Of a DNA stretch of 64,000 nt, positions 34,030 through 47,380 are shown piece after piece. Numbering within the stretch: the stretch's first letter is position 1; the number at the start of each line of letters is the position of its first letter. The stretch spans positions 14,146,744 to 14,210,743 of the forward strand of contig NC_044288.2 in assembly GCF_004027225.2 (NCBI RefSeq), read 5' to 3'. The translations under genes and the position numbers were made by a program. The DNA comes from Strigops habroptila. Taxonomy: Eukaryota > Chordata > Aves > Psittaciformes > Psittacidae. The notes beneath the pieces are model-generated. The model did no database searches. It worked only from the letters and a program-made list of their open reading frames with translations, and was not told the origin of the DNA.

Positions 34030-37000
34030 CTCAGCTTCTGCTTGATTTTGTCTGCGCCATATGCGACAAGTGTCTGGAGATCCTCCTCTTGCCTTAGCTG
34101 GGACAAGGGGCCCCTGGAACTCCATACCAATGGGCACACCTGCACTGTAGTGTCAGATCAGCCTGTTTCCACAGGTCCCAGAGAGACACTGTGTGTGTGT
34201 GAGCCCCAGACATCAGACATGGAGTATTTCACTGTTTATTAATCAAGCGAGAAACAAAATCTGTCTCTCTGGGACACCCAGTGTTTCACAGGCCCTGGAA
34301 AAATCACCTGAGGACCAGCATCCTTAGGACAACAGAGCATCCCTCACCCTGCACACATGGAATCCTCTCTCAGGAAGGGTCCTCCTCACCCTCTGCCTCC
34401 CTCAGCTCCACCCTGGATGTTATGCCAGACCTGCCTGCCTCTCCAAGTCTGCTAAATGAATTTGGAGCCAGACTCATTGATTCACTCTGCTGGGATAGTG
34501 ACTAACAGCTGCAAACTCATCTGTTCATGGGAGCAGAGCCAGGCAGCCAGAGCATCTCCACTACACTGGCCCCCCCGCAGCAGAGACAGCCCAAACCAGA
34601 CCCTTCCATACAAGAAAACCTTCAACCTAAGAAGGAAAAAGGAGGGATACAAACACAGACCCTTGCACACAAAACTGCTCTGGATGGAGTTAACCAAAAC
34701 TGTGCTGTTTTGTCCCAATGGCACTAGCTCTGCAAGCAGAGCATTGCAGGGATGACAGCTCCAGTGGGCAGCTTGGGATCTTTCTGGACCTGCTGCCATG
34801 GCCACCAGGAGATCATCTCGGTGCTGGATCACTGATGCTGGATTGACACCTTCATGGGTGGCATGTTCAATCCACGCTGTTTAGTTTCTCTTCCTTTTTA
34901 ACACTGTCACAACACGAGAGGCTTCCACTGCTTTCTCAGCCTTGCTAGTTGGCTGCAAAGAGCAGATTTCTGTTCACATTGCAGTCACTTTTGAACTTTG
35001 GACTTGCCTTTAAAATCCAATTCCCACGAGGTTTTTCTTCCCTCCTTTTCCAAGCACGGCTCCGCTCCAGCTTGCAGAGCTGTGAAGTAGCACAAGCAGT
35101 AAGTCGCTCCAGCAACATTCCTTGGAGGACCAAGGGCATGTTGCACACCCCACAGGGCTTTTCTGCTACTGTGCTTGTTGCCCCAGGCTCGGGGACCCCT
35201 GGAGATAGAGGAGAGGAGATGCCAACCCAACGCCTGGAGCCTGCAAGAGAGACCCTCTCTGGGGAGCATCTCTTAGGCTGAACCTCCAGCAGATGCTGTG
35301 GTGTCTCCAGCCTTTCCCACTCTGGCCTTATAGTCTCTTCTCCCTACACCAGTGACTGTTCATCCCCCCAACAAGCCTCACATAGGTGCAGGATACCACC
35401 ATGTGGGATAGCACCATGTGTTGGGTGCTGAGTGAAGCACCTGCGTGGGTCACAGCAGTAACTCTGCTCTCTGCCCGTCCTCCAGCTCAGTCATCCCTGC
35501 AATTCAGGCTGTTTCAGTCTGTTTTCCAGCTCTGCCAAACTGGACCCTTCCTGGCCGGCTCTGGTTTTCCTTAGATGAAGCCACACAGGAGCTCTGGAAA
35601 AGCCCAACTGAATCTAGTGGCAGCCAGAGAAGGGCTGGTGAGCTGGGACATCTCCAGGCTCAAACTACTGCCATGTCCTCCAGGGAGACTGAAAACCACG
35701 TTACAAGAAGCAGTGGAAGGGGGAATAGGGGAGCTGGACAAAGCCTCCTTATCCCTCTCCGGTCACCCCTGAGCCTGCGCTAATGAAAACCCAGGTGATG
35801 TCCATGTGTGCAATGCCAGGAGGACGAGCCCACAAGGATGGTGCTGGCACTAACACACATACACAGCCCAAGCGCTTGCCCAGAGCCTGTCACTCAGGAG
35901 AACAGGCTGAGACTTGCAAGGAGCTACTTGCCAGAGCAGAAAATGTTCATCTCCAGCACATCCTTCACTCAGCAGATGTGTTTCAGGTCCTGCTAAGCTG
36001 TAAAGAGACAAGCCAAGAGTTTTTGATGGGAGCAGATGGGCTCAGCTCCATTAGCTATCATTGGCTATCCAAAATGCACTAACCATCGTGAGCCACAAAA
36101 CCAACCTGCTGCTGGGCAGGAGGCATGGCCGGAGGCGGCTGCAGCCAGATCCAGCACTGGAGGCTACTGGGCACAGCGGAGGAGAAGCTGGACTTGCATA
36201 AAAAATCATGGCAAAAGCACAGTCTGTGGGAGTAGTTGGAGCAATAATTCAGGGTTTCTACATTACTTGATAATTTCAGATCACAGATGGAAATATCCAA
36301 GAGAAGCATCTCATAAATCACATCGTCTGTGGTTTTCCCCTTTCTCCCTGCTGTGTTACAATGGAAAACTGCAGCTGGTGCTTCCAAAAGCCATGAAATA
36401 CTGTGCAGGTCCTGGCAAGTTCCCGTCCAGCTAAAGCAAACTCCACTCCGACTTGTGGCTCGCCTTCAAAAGGGCACCAAACCCACAGCTCTATATTGCT
36501 GACTGTAATTTGCACCTTTCTCCCAGCTCATTTGACTGCTCTGACGCCTTTCCCATTAGCACTGATCCAACATTATTCTAATGCCAGCCTTACACCCCTT
36601 GAACACAATCGCAACCAGCGGATTTCTGATAGGAAACATGGAAGAGGGCATGGACTACGTGAGAAACAAGTTGCAAGTTATTATGCTGTAACCCAGCAAG
36701 TTACCATGCTTGTTACCCGGCAAGAGAAGATGCTTGGCCCCAGACAATCTTCTCTGCTGCTGCCTTCCTCCATGGCCAGGAGAAAGCATCACGATCATTG
36801 TGGCAGAGATGCCTGGTAGCGCTTAGTGCTGCGGCTCTGCTATCAAAGCCACGTTCTCCATCTGTGCTCAGCCTCATCAACGCAGCAGTAAATTGTCACT
36901 GTCCTTCCCTTGATGCTGCCCCAGCTGCTCTCACACCCCTCCATGTCCCCAGTTTACCTCCAGGGCTCCAGGCGAGCATCATGCCATTGGCTGTGAGCAG

Positions 37001-38600
37001 CAGCATCTTCGTGCTGCAGCCCAGGACATGCTGGAGTCCAGGATGCGGCCCTTTGATTACCCTGGAGCTATGCTAATGGCTTTCTATTTTAATTACATGG
37101 AAGTCTAAACATGCTGCAGGGTCTGGCTAATTCTGCAAGTGCAGAGAAAAGCCTCTGTATCACTCGGCAGCTTATTTCTTTAGCATAATAAAGATAAAGT
37201 GACACCGGGGATATGTGCCTTTTATGGTCCCAACTCAGCTGCCTGCAGGTCCCGAGAGCCACAAACAGCAGGGGAGAGAGAGGGAGGGAAGGAAGGCAAA
37301 ATAAACAGATAAATCCCTGGAACATATGGCTTGTGCTCAGTATCTTTACGCATGAGGCACCTCACTTAATAAAAGTTTAGGATGGAAAAGCCAAATAAAA
37401 TTGATAATCTGCCCAGGGAGGGTGATTCAGATGGAGTAAGCACATTACAAGGGGGTGAGTGATTTACAGTTTTCTTCTATTTGCAGTTTTATGACTATTA
37501 CAGTTATTCTTGTGAATATAATTCATTACCACGCTATTATTCCCAGAAGTGAAAATCAAAGGTTTATCAGCCGACACCGGCAAGCATGAAATACTGTCCC
37601 ACTGCACAGATCTACACTGGAAACAAAGCTCAAGACCAATTGAGGAGGCAGGAGCTGAATGCTTGCCTCCCTCCATCTCCAGGTCCCCCCTCGGGATGTG
37701 GGCAGAGGGAGGCAACTCAAAGCCTCCCTGCTGGATAGGAAGGAGGTGATGAAGCAGCAGAGGGATCCGCATGACCAGGAGCTCATCCTCCAAAAGATGA
37801 TGGACACAGGAGTGGGAGAATGAGGCTGGCTCAGTTGTTTGGAGAGAAGTATTGCAGGCATGAGTGTTGGCAGGCATTGGGGAGATACAGGAGTTGTGGA
37901 CCACACAGGGTCAGACACGCTGCCTCTCCCAGGGACACAGCACTCTCCAAAGCATGGGTTTGGGCACAGCATCTTGCTGTGAGGTGCCAGCAGGAAACGT
38001 TGATGGGCTTGAAACCAAGAGAGAGTGACCTGGAGCCAGGAAGATGAATTCAGAGGAGGGTATTATTTTGACTAACACCTATAGCCGGTAGGAATGGACT
38101 AAACCAGGGGTTTTTACAACTTCACAAGCAGCGCAGAGAGGACCGAAATGTACCTGAGGTTGCTGCTCAGTGGATACTTGATTCTATAGCCCACACTCAA
38201 CACAAAACCCATCGTTTCTGCGGTGAGGTTTGTCCAGCAGCAGCTGAAGGTCAGCCCCAGTCAGCCACTGATGCAGCCCAGTGAAACAGCTCTCCCTGCT
38301 GCATGCTGTGGGCTTTTGGGCTTTGTCACTCCTGCTCGCCTCAGCTGAAAACCAGGACAAATCCAGCCTCCCTTTGCTCCTCTTCTCAATGAGTTTTCTT
38401 CTGAAGAGCCACCACCCTTTGCTTTCCCCTGTTTGGCTCCACAACAGATCCTCATCCCAAAGGCTTCTTTGCAGCACTCCAGATACTCCTGCTGTCCTGC
38501 TCCAGTGCCAAGGGATACCAGCTCTTGATTAACAAAAAGAACAACTCCAGAAGCTAATGGCAAAGAGCTCTGCACAGCACGGAGACCCTGCAATAACCCC
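34030..38600. other. Intergenic DNA; no gene found
   Basis: No supportable gene. The region includes a divergent tandem duplication at 36673-36724 and an AT-rich block at about 37330-37570 that resembles conserved non-coding DNA. Confidence 0.45.
36673..36724. repeat. Divergent tandem duplication, 23/24-bp unit
   Basis: Two units beginning gcaagtta (36673 and 36696) share the scheme gcaagtta..atgct..taaccc or ttaccc, followed by the start of a third unit (gcaag) at 36720. The units differ at several positions, so the duplication is older than the one at 33975. Confidence 0.65.
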
Positions 38601-38610
38601 CTGTGAATGC

Positions 38611-38707
38611 GGAGAGGAGAGGAGACGAGAGGAGAGGAGAGGAGAGGAGAAAGGAGAGGAGAGAAGAAAGGAGAGAAGAGGAGAAAGGAGAAGAGAGGAG
38701 AGAGAGA
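38611..38707. repeat. (GGAGA)n purine microsatellite
   Basis: About 97 nt of almost pure A/G built on ggaga/gagga words with interruptions. The long open frames crossing it on both strands arise from the missing stop codons in this repeat. Confidence 0.92.
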
Positions 38708-38709
38708 AC

Positions 38710-41700
38710 CCAACATCAGCACGTCTGGGCCAGACCAAGGGCCCTTTCGGCCCAGCAACCCAGCCCTGGTCCTGGCCAAGGCGGAGAGAGCAGGAGGGAT
38801 CAGGCAGACTTGAGGGACACTTCGCTGGCATCCACCCATCCGGGTCCCAGAACTTGTCTTGGTGCTTAATAGCTCTTGATGGATTTTTTTCTTCCTAGAA
38901 CTCATCTAATCACTTTCTGAAGCCTTGCAAAGTTTTGGCATTTGCAGTGTCTTCTCGTAATAAGTCTCCATCTGAAGGACATGCTGTGGGAGGAGGTTTG
39001 TGTGCTTCCAACGCCTCGGTCCGCAGCGCTGGGATCTAAGTCACATACAAGGATGGGAAACAAAAGCAGAGGCAGAGAGTTTACTCCTCATCACTACAAA
39101 GTGCCACAGTGGGAGCAGAGTCTCTGAGGTCTGAATTGCTCAAAAGGAAATAAAACTGTCACCAGCTGCGTTGTCAGCCTGTCCTCAGCCCTCTGCTCTC
39201 TCCAGAGCCCTAGAAATGGCACATCCCAGAGCAGCTGAAAACAAGCCACCAGGACGAGCTGCAATTGCTTTTTAACAGCTTTAGATCAGGGAAAAAACCC
39301 CAACCCACACTTAAACAAATGTTCTCATTGCTGGGAACTGGAGTGAGCTGAGTGAGTGAGTGAGCGGAGCCTCTGAAGCAAAGTGAAGCACATGCCAAGT
39401 GCTCTGTTGAGCAGGGGCAGTTGGTGAAGCCAAGAGCTGTGATAGAGAGATGTGACCAGACCAGCAAAGGCTCAGCCTAAGGGCAGCCCCTCCTCTGGCC
39501 CCTTAGGCTGGCAGTGCCAGCTCAGGACACTCGTCCCCATCCTTGTGCCATGGCCAGGCTCCAAGCTAGGGCTGCCCTTGTCTTCCCGAGCTCCACCAGC
39601 ATTGTGTGCAGCAAGCAGCTCCAACTGGACATGCGCAAAATAAATCCTATTAAACTGCAAACAGCATGAAATAAAGGCAAATCAGCTGCAGCAATAATCA
39701 TGTACTTTCCCTGCCAGAAACTGGGGACAGGGTGCAGTGGGGCCCTAAAAGTGTCCAGTGAGGACACAGCTCCAGACTGAGCTAATGGCACATGTGTGGC
39801 CCAGAGGCTTTAGCATCATGGTTAATTGTGATGAGCAATAAAATTCCAGCTGGGAATGAAGGTCCCAGCGCCTGCCAATTAGTCCTGGCATCCTGAAGAC
39901 AGACTGTAATGGGATTATTGAACCAGTCCTATTATGTACTAAAGTGTTTGGGGAACCTCACCACTGTGCTAAAGCTGAGCTGAGGAGAGCGATGTGAACA
40001 CCAGCACGTGCCAGGAAGGGCTGTGTACGGAGCTGGGATTGGAACCAGGCACCTGCCCATCCTTCCCACAAAAGATAAGCACTTTTCTCCCTCCCTGGCT
40101 AAAGCACTCATCATGCCAAAGGTATCTGAGTCAACAAGCAAGCAGTAAAGTTGGGCAGTGACCAAGATTTTGCTGTTTGATAGAAATGGATTTGTTTTCT
40201 CTCTTGAAATACAAACCCAAAGTAGCTGCATCAGCCCCCAGCTGAGAATACTTAAAAGGCAGCTCTGATGCAGGAAGCTGTTTGCTTGGCTATCTTACTA
40301 TAACGGCAGGTATTTGTGATTTGGAGCCTTTTTCTTGGCAGCCCTGCTGAGATTTCATGTTTATAACACTACAGTTAAGGGTGGGAGGATGGGCTCAGCC
40401 TGCCAAAGGAGACGCCGCTCTCTCCGGCTCATGGGTAACATTTGGAGCTGGTGGGTCCACCACAGCGGATGATGGAGGGAGCATCCTGCAGACTCATCTC
40501 AGCAGCTGCTGAAAATACGTGACCCTCTGGCTCTGCTTGCTGCAAATGTTGCTGGAGGGATCTCTCTTTCATGGGAGAGATACTAAACTGCTATTTAGAT
40601 GACAGTGACACTGGCAAACCCCGGCCATGGAAAGGTGCAGATGTTTGTGTTGTGGGTGCTGCCTCTCCCATTGCCTCCCAGGAGGGTATCCCTGGCATCG
40701 GCATCTCAGAGGCAGGGACCACATCTGGGTGTGTGCCCGCACCATAACCACTATGGTGCCATCCTCAATGAGCTGATGAACAAGTGCCAGGGTGGTCACT
40801 ATAAGCGTCCGGATAAAAACCACTGCTCATTTATCCCATCGGCAAAGCAAGGGCTTATGACACTTGGAAGCATCCCACAGACCCCTCTTGCCTCCATCCC
40901 TGCTTGCCTATGTCAGTGCCCTGCCCTCTTTGGTTCTCTAGCAGCCTAACACAATGTGCAGGCAGCAAGGGGAGAGGGGGCTGTCTCAGTGCTGGAGGGT
41001 CTCCTAAAAGCAAAGTATGCTTTGGTTTGCTAAAAATTCGGTGCTCAAGGGCTCAGCTGCACTCGGGGCTCAGGTACAAGAGCCACACATGCTGCAAGAG
41101 AGCGGGCACCATGGCTGGGGAATGCACCATGAGGGCAGCCTCTGTGGATGCTGAAGGTAGGAAAAACATCAGAGGAGGTCTACTCCTCGTGTTGCAGGGC
41201 AGGAGGTGGGTGGCAGCAGCAACCATGCCCCTCGGCAGCACTTTGTGTGATTAGGCACATTAAAGGACAGAGCGGCTGCCATCAGCTGCTTTGGGGATGT
41301 TGGAGGGAGGGAGCATTGATCTCTTCCCAGCTGACAGTTTCTGTGACCGGTGGCAGCAATTAGAGCACCCCTGAGGAAGACACAGAGCTGCCGCAGAGCA
41401 CTGACGACAGCAGCAGAGGTGAGACAGGAGGATTCAGTCTGAGCCATGCTGGTGGTGCTGCACGCTCACAGCTTCATGCTGGAGGGGTCTGAAATGAGCT
41501 GGGGAGCAGGATGCTCTAAGAGCCCTGGGGCTGTTGCTGGTGCCCCAGAGCACCACGACGGTTCTTCAGTCTGAGAAGAGCACACTGGGTGTCCCCAATG
41601 GGCTAATAGGGTCCCTGTGCTGGGGAGATGGAGGGAAAGCTGGTGGCTTCCCCCAGGACAGGCAGGAGAGGAGTCAAGGTCAGGCTCAGGACAAGGGCAA

Positions 41701-44700
41701 GATCACATTGCTCAAGCAGGCTGTAAGCAGCAGCATTTCTTCCCATTGAATTCCCTCTCATTTAGCTTTGCCTTTCCTCTCACCGCTTTTCCTACCCTGA
41801 AAGGCTTTCTGCACACAGCAGGGAGCCCTTCCCAAAGCCCTCCTCTTGAAATACGGTGTCAAGACACCACCTCCCTGCTAATTGCAAGATAAGCCTAGAT
41901 TTGAGGAGGGATGGCACGCCATGTTTGCCTGCACCAGGGAGCAAAGAGATGCCAAACACAGAGGGCCAGAACAAGGGCACCTACTGAAACAAAGGGCTTG
42001 CGGTGAGGATCTAAGAATGTATTGGGAATTGCAGTGTTTGCTGCACAGACATTACATCACATTTCTCTGCATAGAGCCCCGGTCCATCAGAGCCTCGGTG
42101 TTTTAGCTCTATTTCCTCAATAAGACATAAGCTGTTTTGGGAAAAAGAGCAAACACGCCACAAAACTGACAGGGAGCCTGCAAGCACGGATGGAGAAAAG
42201 GCAAAGCAAGTTCTGCGTTTCCCATCCACCCTCTCTTGAGTGTCCTATTAAACTTGCAAACTGACTGGAGGCAGAGCCATCCAAAGCCCAGCCGTTGCAC
42301 AGCTGTGCAGTTGGAATTGCTCTCGGTCCCATGCTGCACTTTGTCAAATGACGCTTTCATCTTTAGAGGCTCTTAATTACTCTCTTCGTCATTTGCCAAA
42401 ACCCTCTTTGGTTTTGCAGCCTGCACGTTGGGCTAGGGTGACCCTGGGTGCAGGATCCTGGAACCCCAGGTGATGCTGTCCTATTCCTAGGATCATCCTA
42501 GTTCCCTTTATAACCTCTATGGAAATACACAGCTGCATTTCCCTCCAGCCCCCCAGTATTTTTCCCCAAGTCATTTATTTCTAATAAGATTAGAAACAGG
42601 TTTGAAACTCTCCTTTTTGCCTCCACTCTAACCCACTGATGCTATAAACATACGGCAACAGCCTCAAACCTCTGGACAGAAGCTCCTCTTTTGGGGGTGC
42701 CCCCCTCCCAAACCAGGCTGCTCCTCAGGGCTGCAAAGCTGCTCCCCCAAAAGAGCATGATCTGAGGGGTGCTCAGAGGTGGTTGCATCTTGCCCACAGC
42801 CCCTGCCAGCCCATTCAAGAGAAGTGATGTCCCCTTCCCACTAACCTCCAACCAGGGAGAGAAAGCGCAGGGATGAAGCAGGAGCTGAAGCATCCCAGGG
42901 CTCCTAAGTCACTCAGAGGAGGAGCAGCCAAACAGCACTCCCTTTATTGATTTATTTATGGAGAATGAGATATTAATGCAAGACCTGTTGTTTGAACAGG
43001 TTTCTTCTCGCCGTGCTGAGAGAGAAGCTGTGATGTGATGGGATGTGTGCGTGCATGGAGGTGTGTGCAGAGTGCTAATCCCTGCCTGGCCCTCTCCTCT
43101 CTCCATCTGTTCCTTCGGATGATTCGCTCTGACTTCTCAACTTCCTATTCCCTTTTCTCCTCCCTGAGCAGGGAGTGGCTGGCAATTAAAATACTAGCAG
43201 GGGGGTAAATGTTTCCTAAACGTTTCACATGATTATTCCTTAGGCTAAAGAATTTCAATGAGCTGAAAACACAGATCAAGTGTTGCAGGTCTGACCCTGC
43301 AGTCTGGTGGTGAGACCTCGCAGGCTGCTTTCTCCTGCCCACAACGTGCCTTGGATGGTCTGCTACTGCTTACTCAGAGCTTATGCCTCCAGATTTTCCT
43401 GCAGCTTTATTATCATTTATTATCTTGAGTTTTATAACACACGGGCTTTACGGCAGAGTATTTTCTTGTGATGGTTTTTTATCTCGGTTTTGGTTTCTGC
43501 TCAGTAACATAACGAGAAGATGGGATTTATGGGCAGCTCTGGGTTTTCTGTTATAGCTTTTCTTAGCAAGATCATCACTTTTGTCACTACCCTTGCTGGC
43601 CTTTCTCTCTGGCTTCAGTGGTCCCCAAGAGATGCAGCCTACATTAGTCTCCAGCTGTTATTTCAGCAACCCAAGCAGTGATCACATAGGAGCTGTTGCA
43701 GCTAAATAAAAGTTTCAAGAACAGCAGGGTTTTAAAAGTCATCTGAGATATTTCTGTCATCCATTAAGAGTCTTGAGCAAAGCCTTGCTTACGAGGGACA
43801 ATGGCAAAAAGCATCCTCGTTTGGAAGGCTAAGGACTAATGCAGCAGTCTTAAACGATCGGCTGGGGACTGGGAAAGCAGCTGAGAGCTGCAGCAAAGCC
43901 AGGAGCTATAAATTGGCAAATGGATAAAAAGAACCAGGGTGTTATTTCTTAATGATGCCAGACTCAGGACTCAGGTGGGGAAGGTGTGAGCCAGCTCCAG
44001 CGTGTGCCTGAGCTTCTCCAGGAGGAAACAAAGGCCATGAATTCGGGGCTGTGATTTGGGGGCGGTGGCCAAGGGGTCCCAGAAGCCATCATGGATGAAC
44101 CTTCCTGCAGTTTTGTAATGAAGGGAAAGCAAAGAGCATCCTTCAGCTGGGATTGTGGTGGGAATTGGGGAAAGCCCCAGCCAGGCAGCCAGCAGCCTTT
44201 GCAGGCAGATTCTTGATCCAGCCCCATCTCGGCAGAAGGGCTCTCAAAACACAGCATTGAAAGTGTTTTACCGTAAGTGGACTAATGATACTCACTCATT
44301 AAAACCCCTGCTGGCCCACCCACCCAGGAAGAGAGTGAGGATAAAGATCCAGAGAAAACCTTCTGCCCTTTGATTTTATGGAGCTGACACTTGAGACTTG
44401 TGGTATCCTTTAGCCAGAGCCCCAGAGTGGGTACCAAAGAGTGAAGGGATGTCGGTACTTTCTCCTTCAGCATCTCGCAAGGAAGGACAAGGGCCAACAG
44501 CTCCCTTTTCACACCCTCACCCCTGATAGCTTGCAAAGATGAAGACATTTCAATGCTTTTGTATACACTTTGCAAATGCTGCCCCACGTGTTTGGCCTCA
44601 AGAGAAAAATCCCAGTTGCAATGAGGTCCACAACAGTGCTAAGACAAAAACATAAACTGGAGGTGTCCCTTACAGGGGTGCCTTTCCTAAAGCTTCATTT

Positions 44701-47380
44701 TAGCTTGGCAGGTACAAGATCATGATCTTGCAAGTCCTTCCCTGGAAAAGACCATGGAGGGGATCACTGGGGATTTCACAGCAGTGGCACAGCAGCATTA
44801 AGTACCCTGTTCCACTGCCTCGGACACCACTAGTCCTTCACAGTCCTGTGTGGAAGCACAACTGAGGCCCCAGCCCTGCAGTCAATGCAGCCAAATTGTC
44901 TCCAGTTTGCAAGGAAAAATAAAAAAATAAAGGTGAGTTTACTCACGCTTTACACACTCCCAAAGCCAGGGCTGTGAATTGCTCTGCTCTGCATGGGGCT
45001 GGGGCTAAGCTGGGACAAACTGAGCAAAGGCAAGGCAGGGTGAAGTGATGGGCTGGGCAGCACTTTGCTCTGAAGCCAGCCCTGGAGGCAACCGCCAAGC
45101 TGGTGTGTTCAGACCCTTGACCTTTACATCACCAGAGAGCTGGACCTAGGGGCACATTATAGACCCACGTCCCTGGGGATGGTCACCATGGACTCTTGCA
45201 GCCATCCATCATCCGAAGCTGCGCAGGCTGTCCACAGACTGACCTCTGGGGCTTCCTGGTGGCTAAGTGCTGTTGGAAACTGCTGCAGGACACACAGCAT
45301 TAGGCTGGGAAAACCTTTCCACAGCCCTTGGGTGAGGAAAGAATAAAAGGGCTCAGTCTGAAGCAGAGGAGGTGGAGAGGCAATGCTAGAATGTGTATCC
45401 CAGCTCCAAGGGCAGAGTAGATAGAAGGGATTAAGAGCAGGGGAGACAATTATCGATCATAAATGGCACTGGGAGAGCTGGTCCTGCCCCGGAGCTGAGA
45501 AGGGTCATCTCTAATGAGATGTATGAAATCAGCCTGTGGAAAATGAATATAATGATAGTCATTTGAGATGCACCAGTAACACATAACTTACATCAACTAA
45601 GCATTATCACCGCATTAGCAAAGCCTTCCTCCCCAGAACTGCACTCAGCCCGGCCAGCAAGACATCATTCCATTATACCTGGGAATGAGATGAGAAATCT
45701 TGTGTGGTTTCCCTGCAAGGGACAAAGCAAATGGTGCTGGTTTCTTTGGCAGAGTCATAGTGAATGTCAGAGGAGGAGGGGGCCGGCCTTTGCTGGTGCT
45801 GGGCAATGTGAGGTGGCAGTGAGGGATGCTGATGGAGTGTGGCTGAGGCTGTCTCCTCTCCACGTCAGGTGCCTGCAGGACACAGCTGCTGCAGGACCAG
45901 AGCCAGGCTGGGCTGGTGCGATGCAACCAAACCCCAATCTGTTCAGCAGGGGAAAATGATACCAAGAAAATGACATTTCCAGCTTTAGCAGAACATGTAC
46001 TCAACAAGAGAGATGAGATGCTCAAAGGGGCACTTGCTATCAGCAATCAAAAAGAAAAGGGCAATAAAAAATAGAAAGAAGGGGCAGGGATGCGGGATAG
46101 AAGCAGAGGTGCAGATGCTGGTAAAAGAAATCTTTGGTGGAGGCACACAGCATTCATCTTTCCCAAACTCCTGGAGGACTCAGGCTGACCTCAGTGTCTC
46201 TATCCTTCATCCCACAGGAGACTGATGGCAGCTCCAAAAGGAACAAGACCTGTCCTCAGCAGCCTGTGGTCAAAATAATAAAAAGGAGGCAGAAAGCAAT
46301 CGAAGCCCAGGAGACTGAGGTGAATTTAAAGCCAGACAGGAATTTCCCATGGGAACAGTTTTCTGGCTGAAAATGCCACTGTCATAAAAAAGAGAATTTT
46401 TCCTTTGGGAATATTACAAGATTGATGAAAAATTATGAGTTTCCTCTGGGAGAAGGGATGGGAGAACCAGAGACATTCACCTTGTCCCACTTCTGCCTTC
46501 AGGGAGAAAACAAAATTAATGGGCACCAGTTGAGCAGTCACACGTTGAGCCGAGAAACCCCACTGAGCTCTCCTAAAGCTTTTTCCACACGCTCGGAATA
46601 CCTCTTCCCATGAAAAAAACCCCAACAACCTGATATTGCATTTTGTCCCAATTCAGGTGAAGAAAAAAGTACCTTCTAAATCACATCCTCAAGCATAGGA
46701 TGTGATTTAATTTTCCAGCTGGCAGTGGCTACCTTGCAGCAGCAAAACCTGTGCTCTCTGCGTCATGCCCTGCCCAGTCTGCCCCAGTGTCACCAATTTA
46801 ATTAACTGCTGTCCCCAGTGCTTGTGGCTCAGCTTAACCTCATATGAATAAAACCCACTGTGCTGGCTGAGCTGGGTGGAAATCAGGGCCTTTTTCCCCA
46901 TTTTTTCCCCCAGGATTTCATGCCTGGTTGGAATCGAAACTCAGAAGATGGCCCCAGGAGGATTTGTACCTGCCTCGGTCGCTCAATGCTGTCTTTTATC
47001 CAAGGAGGAAAATAGGAAGGGACCTAAGGGAAATGAATCCTCCTCCGAGCTTTGATGCATGGCTTTCCAGGCTGCCAGTGTCTGCCTGGGAGTGGGATTC
47101 ATACCCATCATGGGCACTCATGGAGTCAAAGAGCATCTTCCGCAGACATAGGAGCGTGCAGGGAGGGTCCAGGAGGGCCATGAGGGGTAGAAAACACAAA
47201 TACAGGCTGGCAAAACTGGACTTTAGGCTCAAAAAGAGTAGGTTGTAACAAAGCACTAACAGGAAAAGTGAGGAGGCATCAGTTCCTCATCCTCTGTTGG
47301 TTAGGACAAGGTGGGATGGACCGAAACAGCAGCAAGAATGTTTGGGGTTAGACATCAGAAAACCCTTTTAAGGACAGCGA
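38710..47380. other. Intergenic DNA; no gene found
   Basis: Unique-looking, moderately GC-rich sequence with no supportable exon, RNA gene or repeat beyond a short (AGTG)n run near 39350. AT-rich patches near 43380-43560 and 46780-46860 may be regulatory, but nothing specific supports that. Confidence 0.4.

Noticed and set aside
38261-38905. 214-codon open frame on the minus strand, with overlapping frames on the plus strand
   Set aside because: It runs through the (GGAGA)n repeat, which lacks stop codons in several frames; the peptide is a low-complexity artefact.
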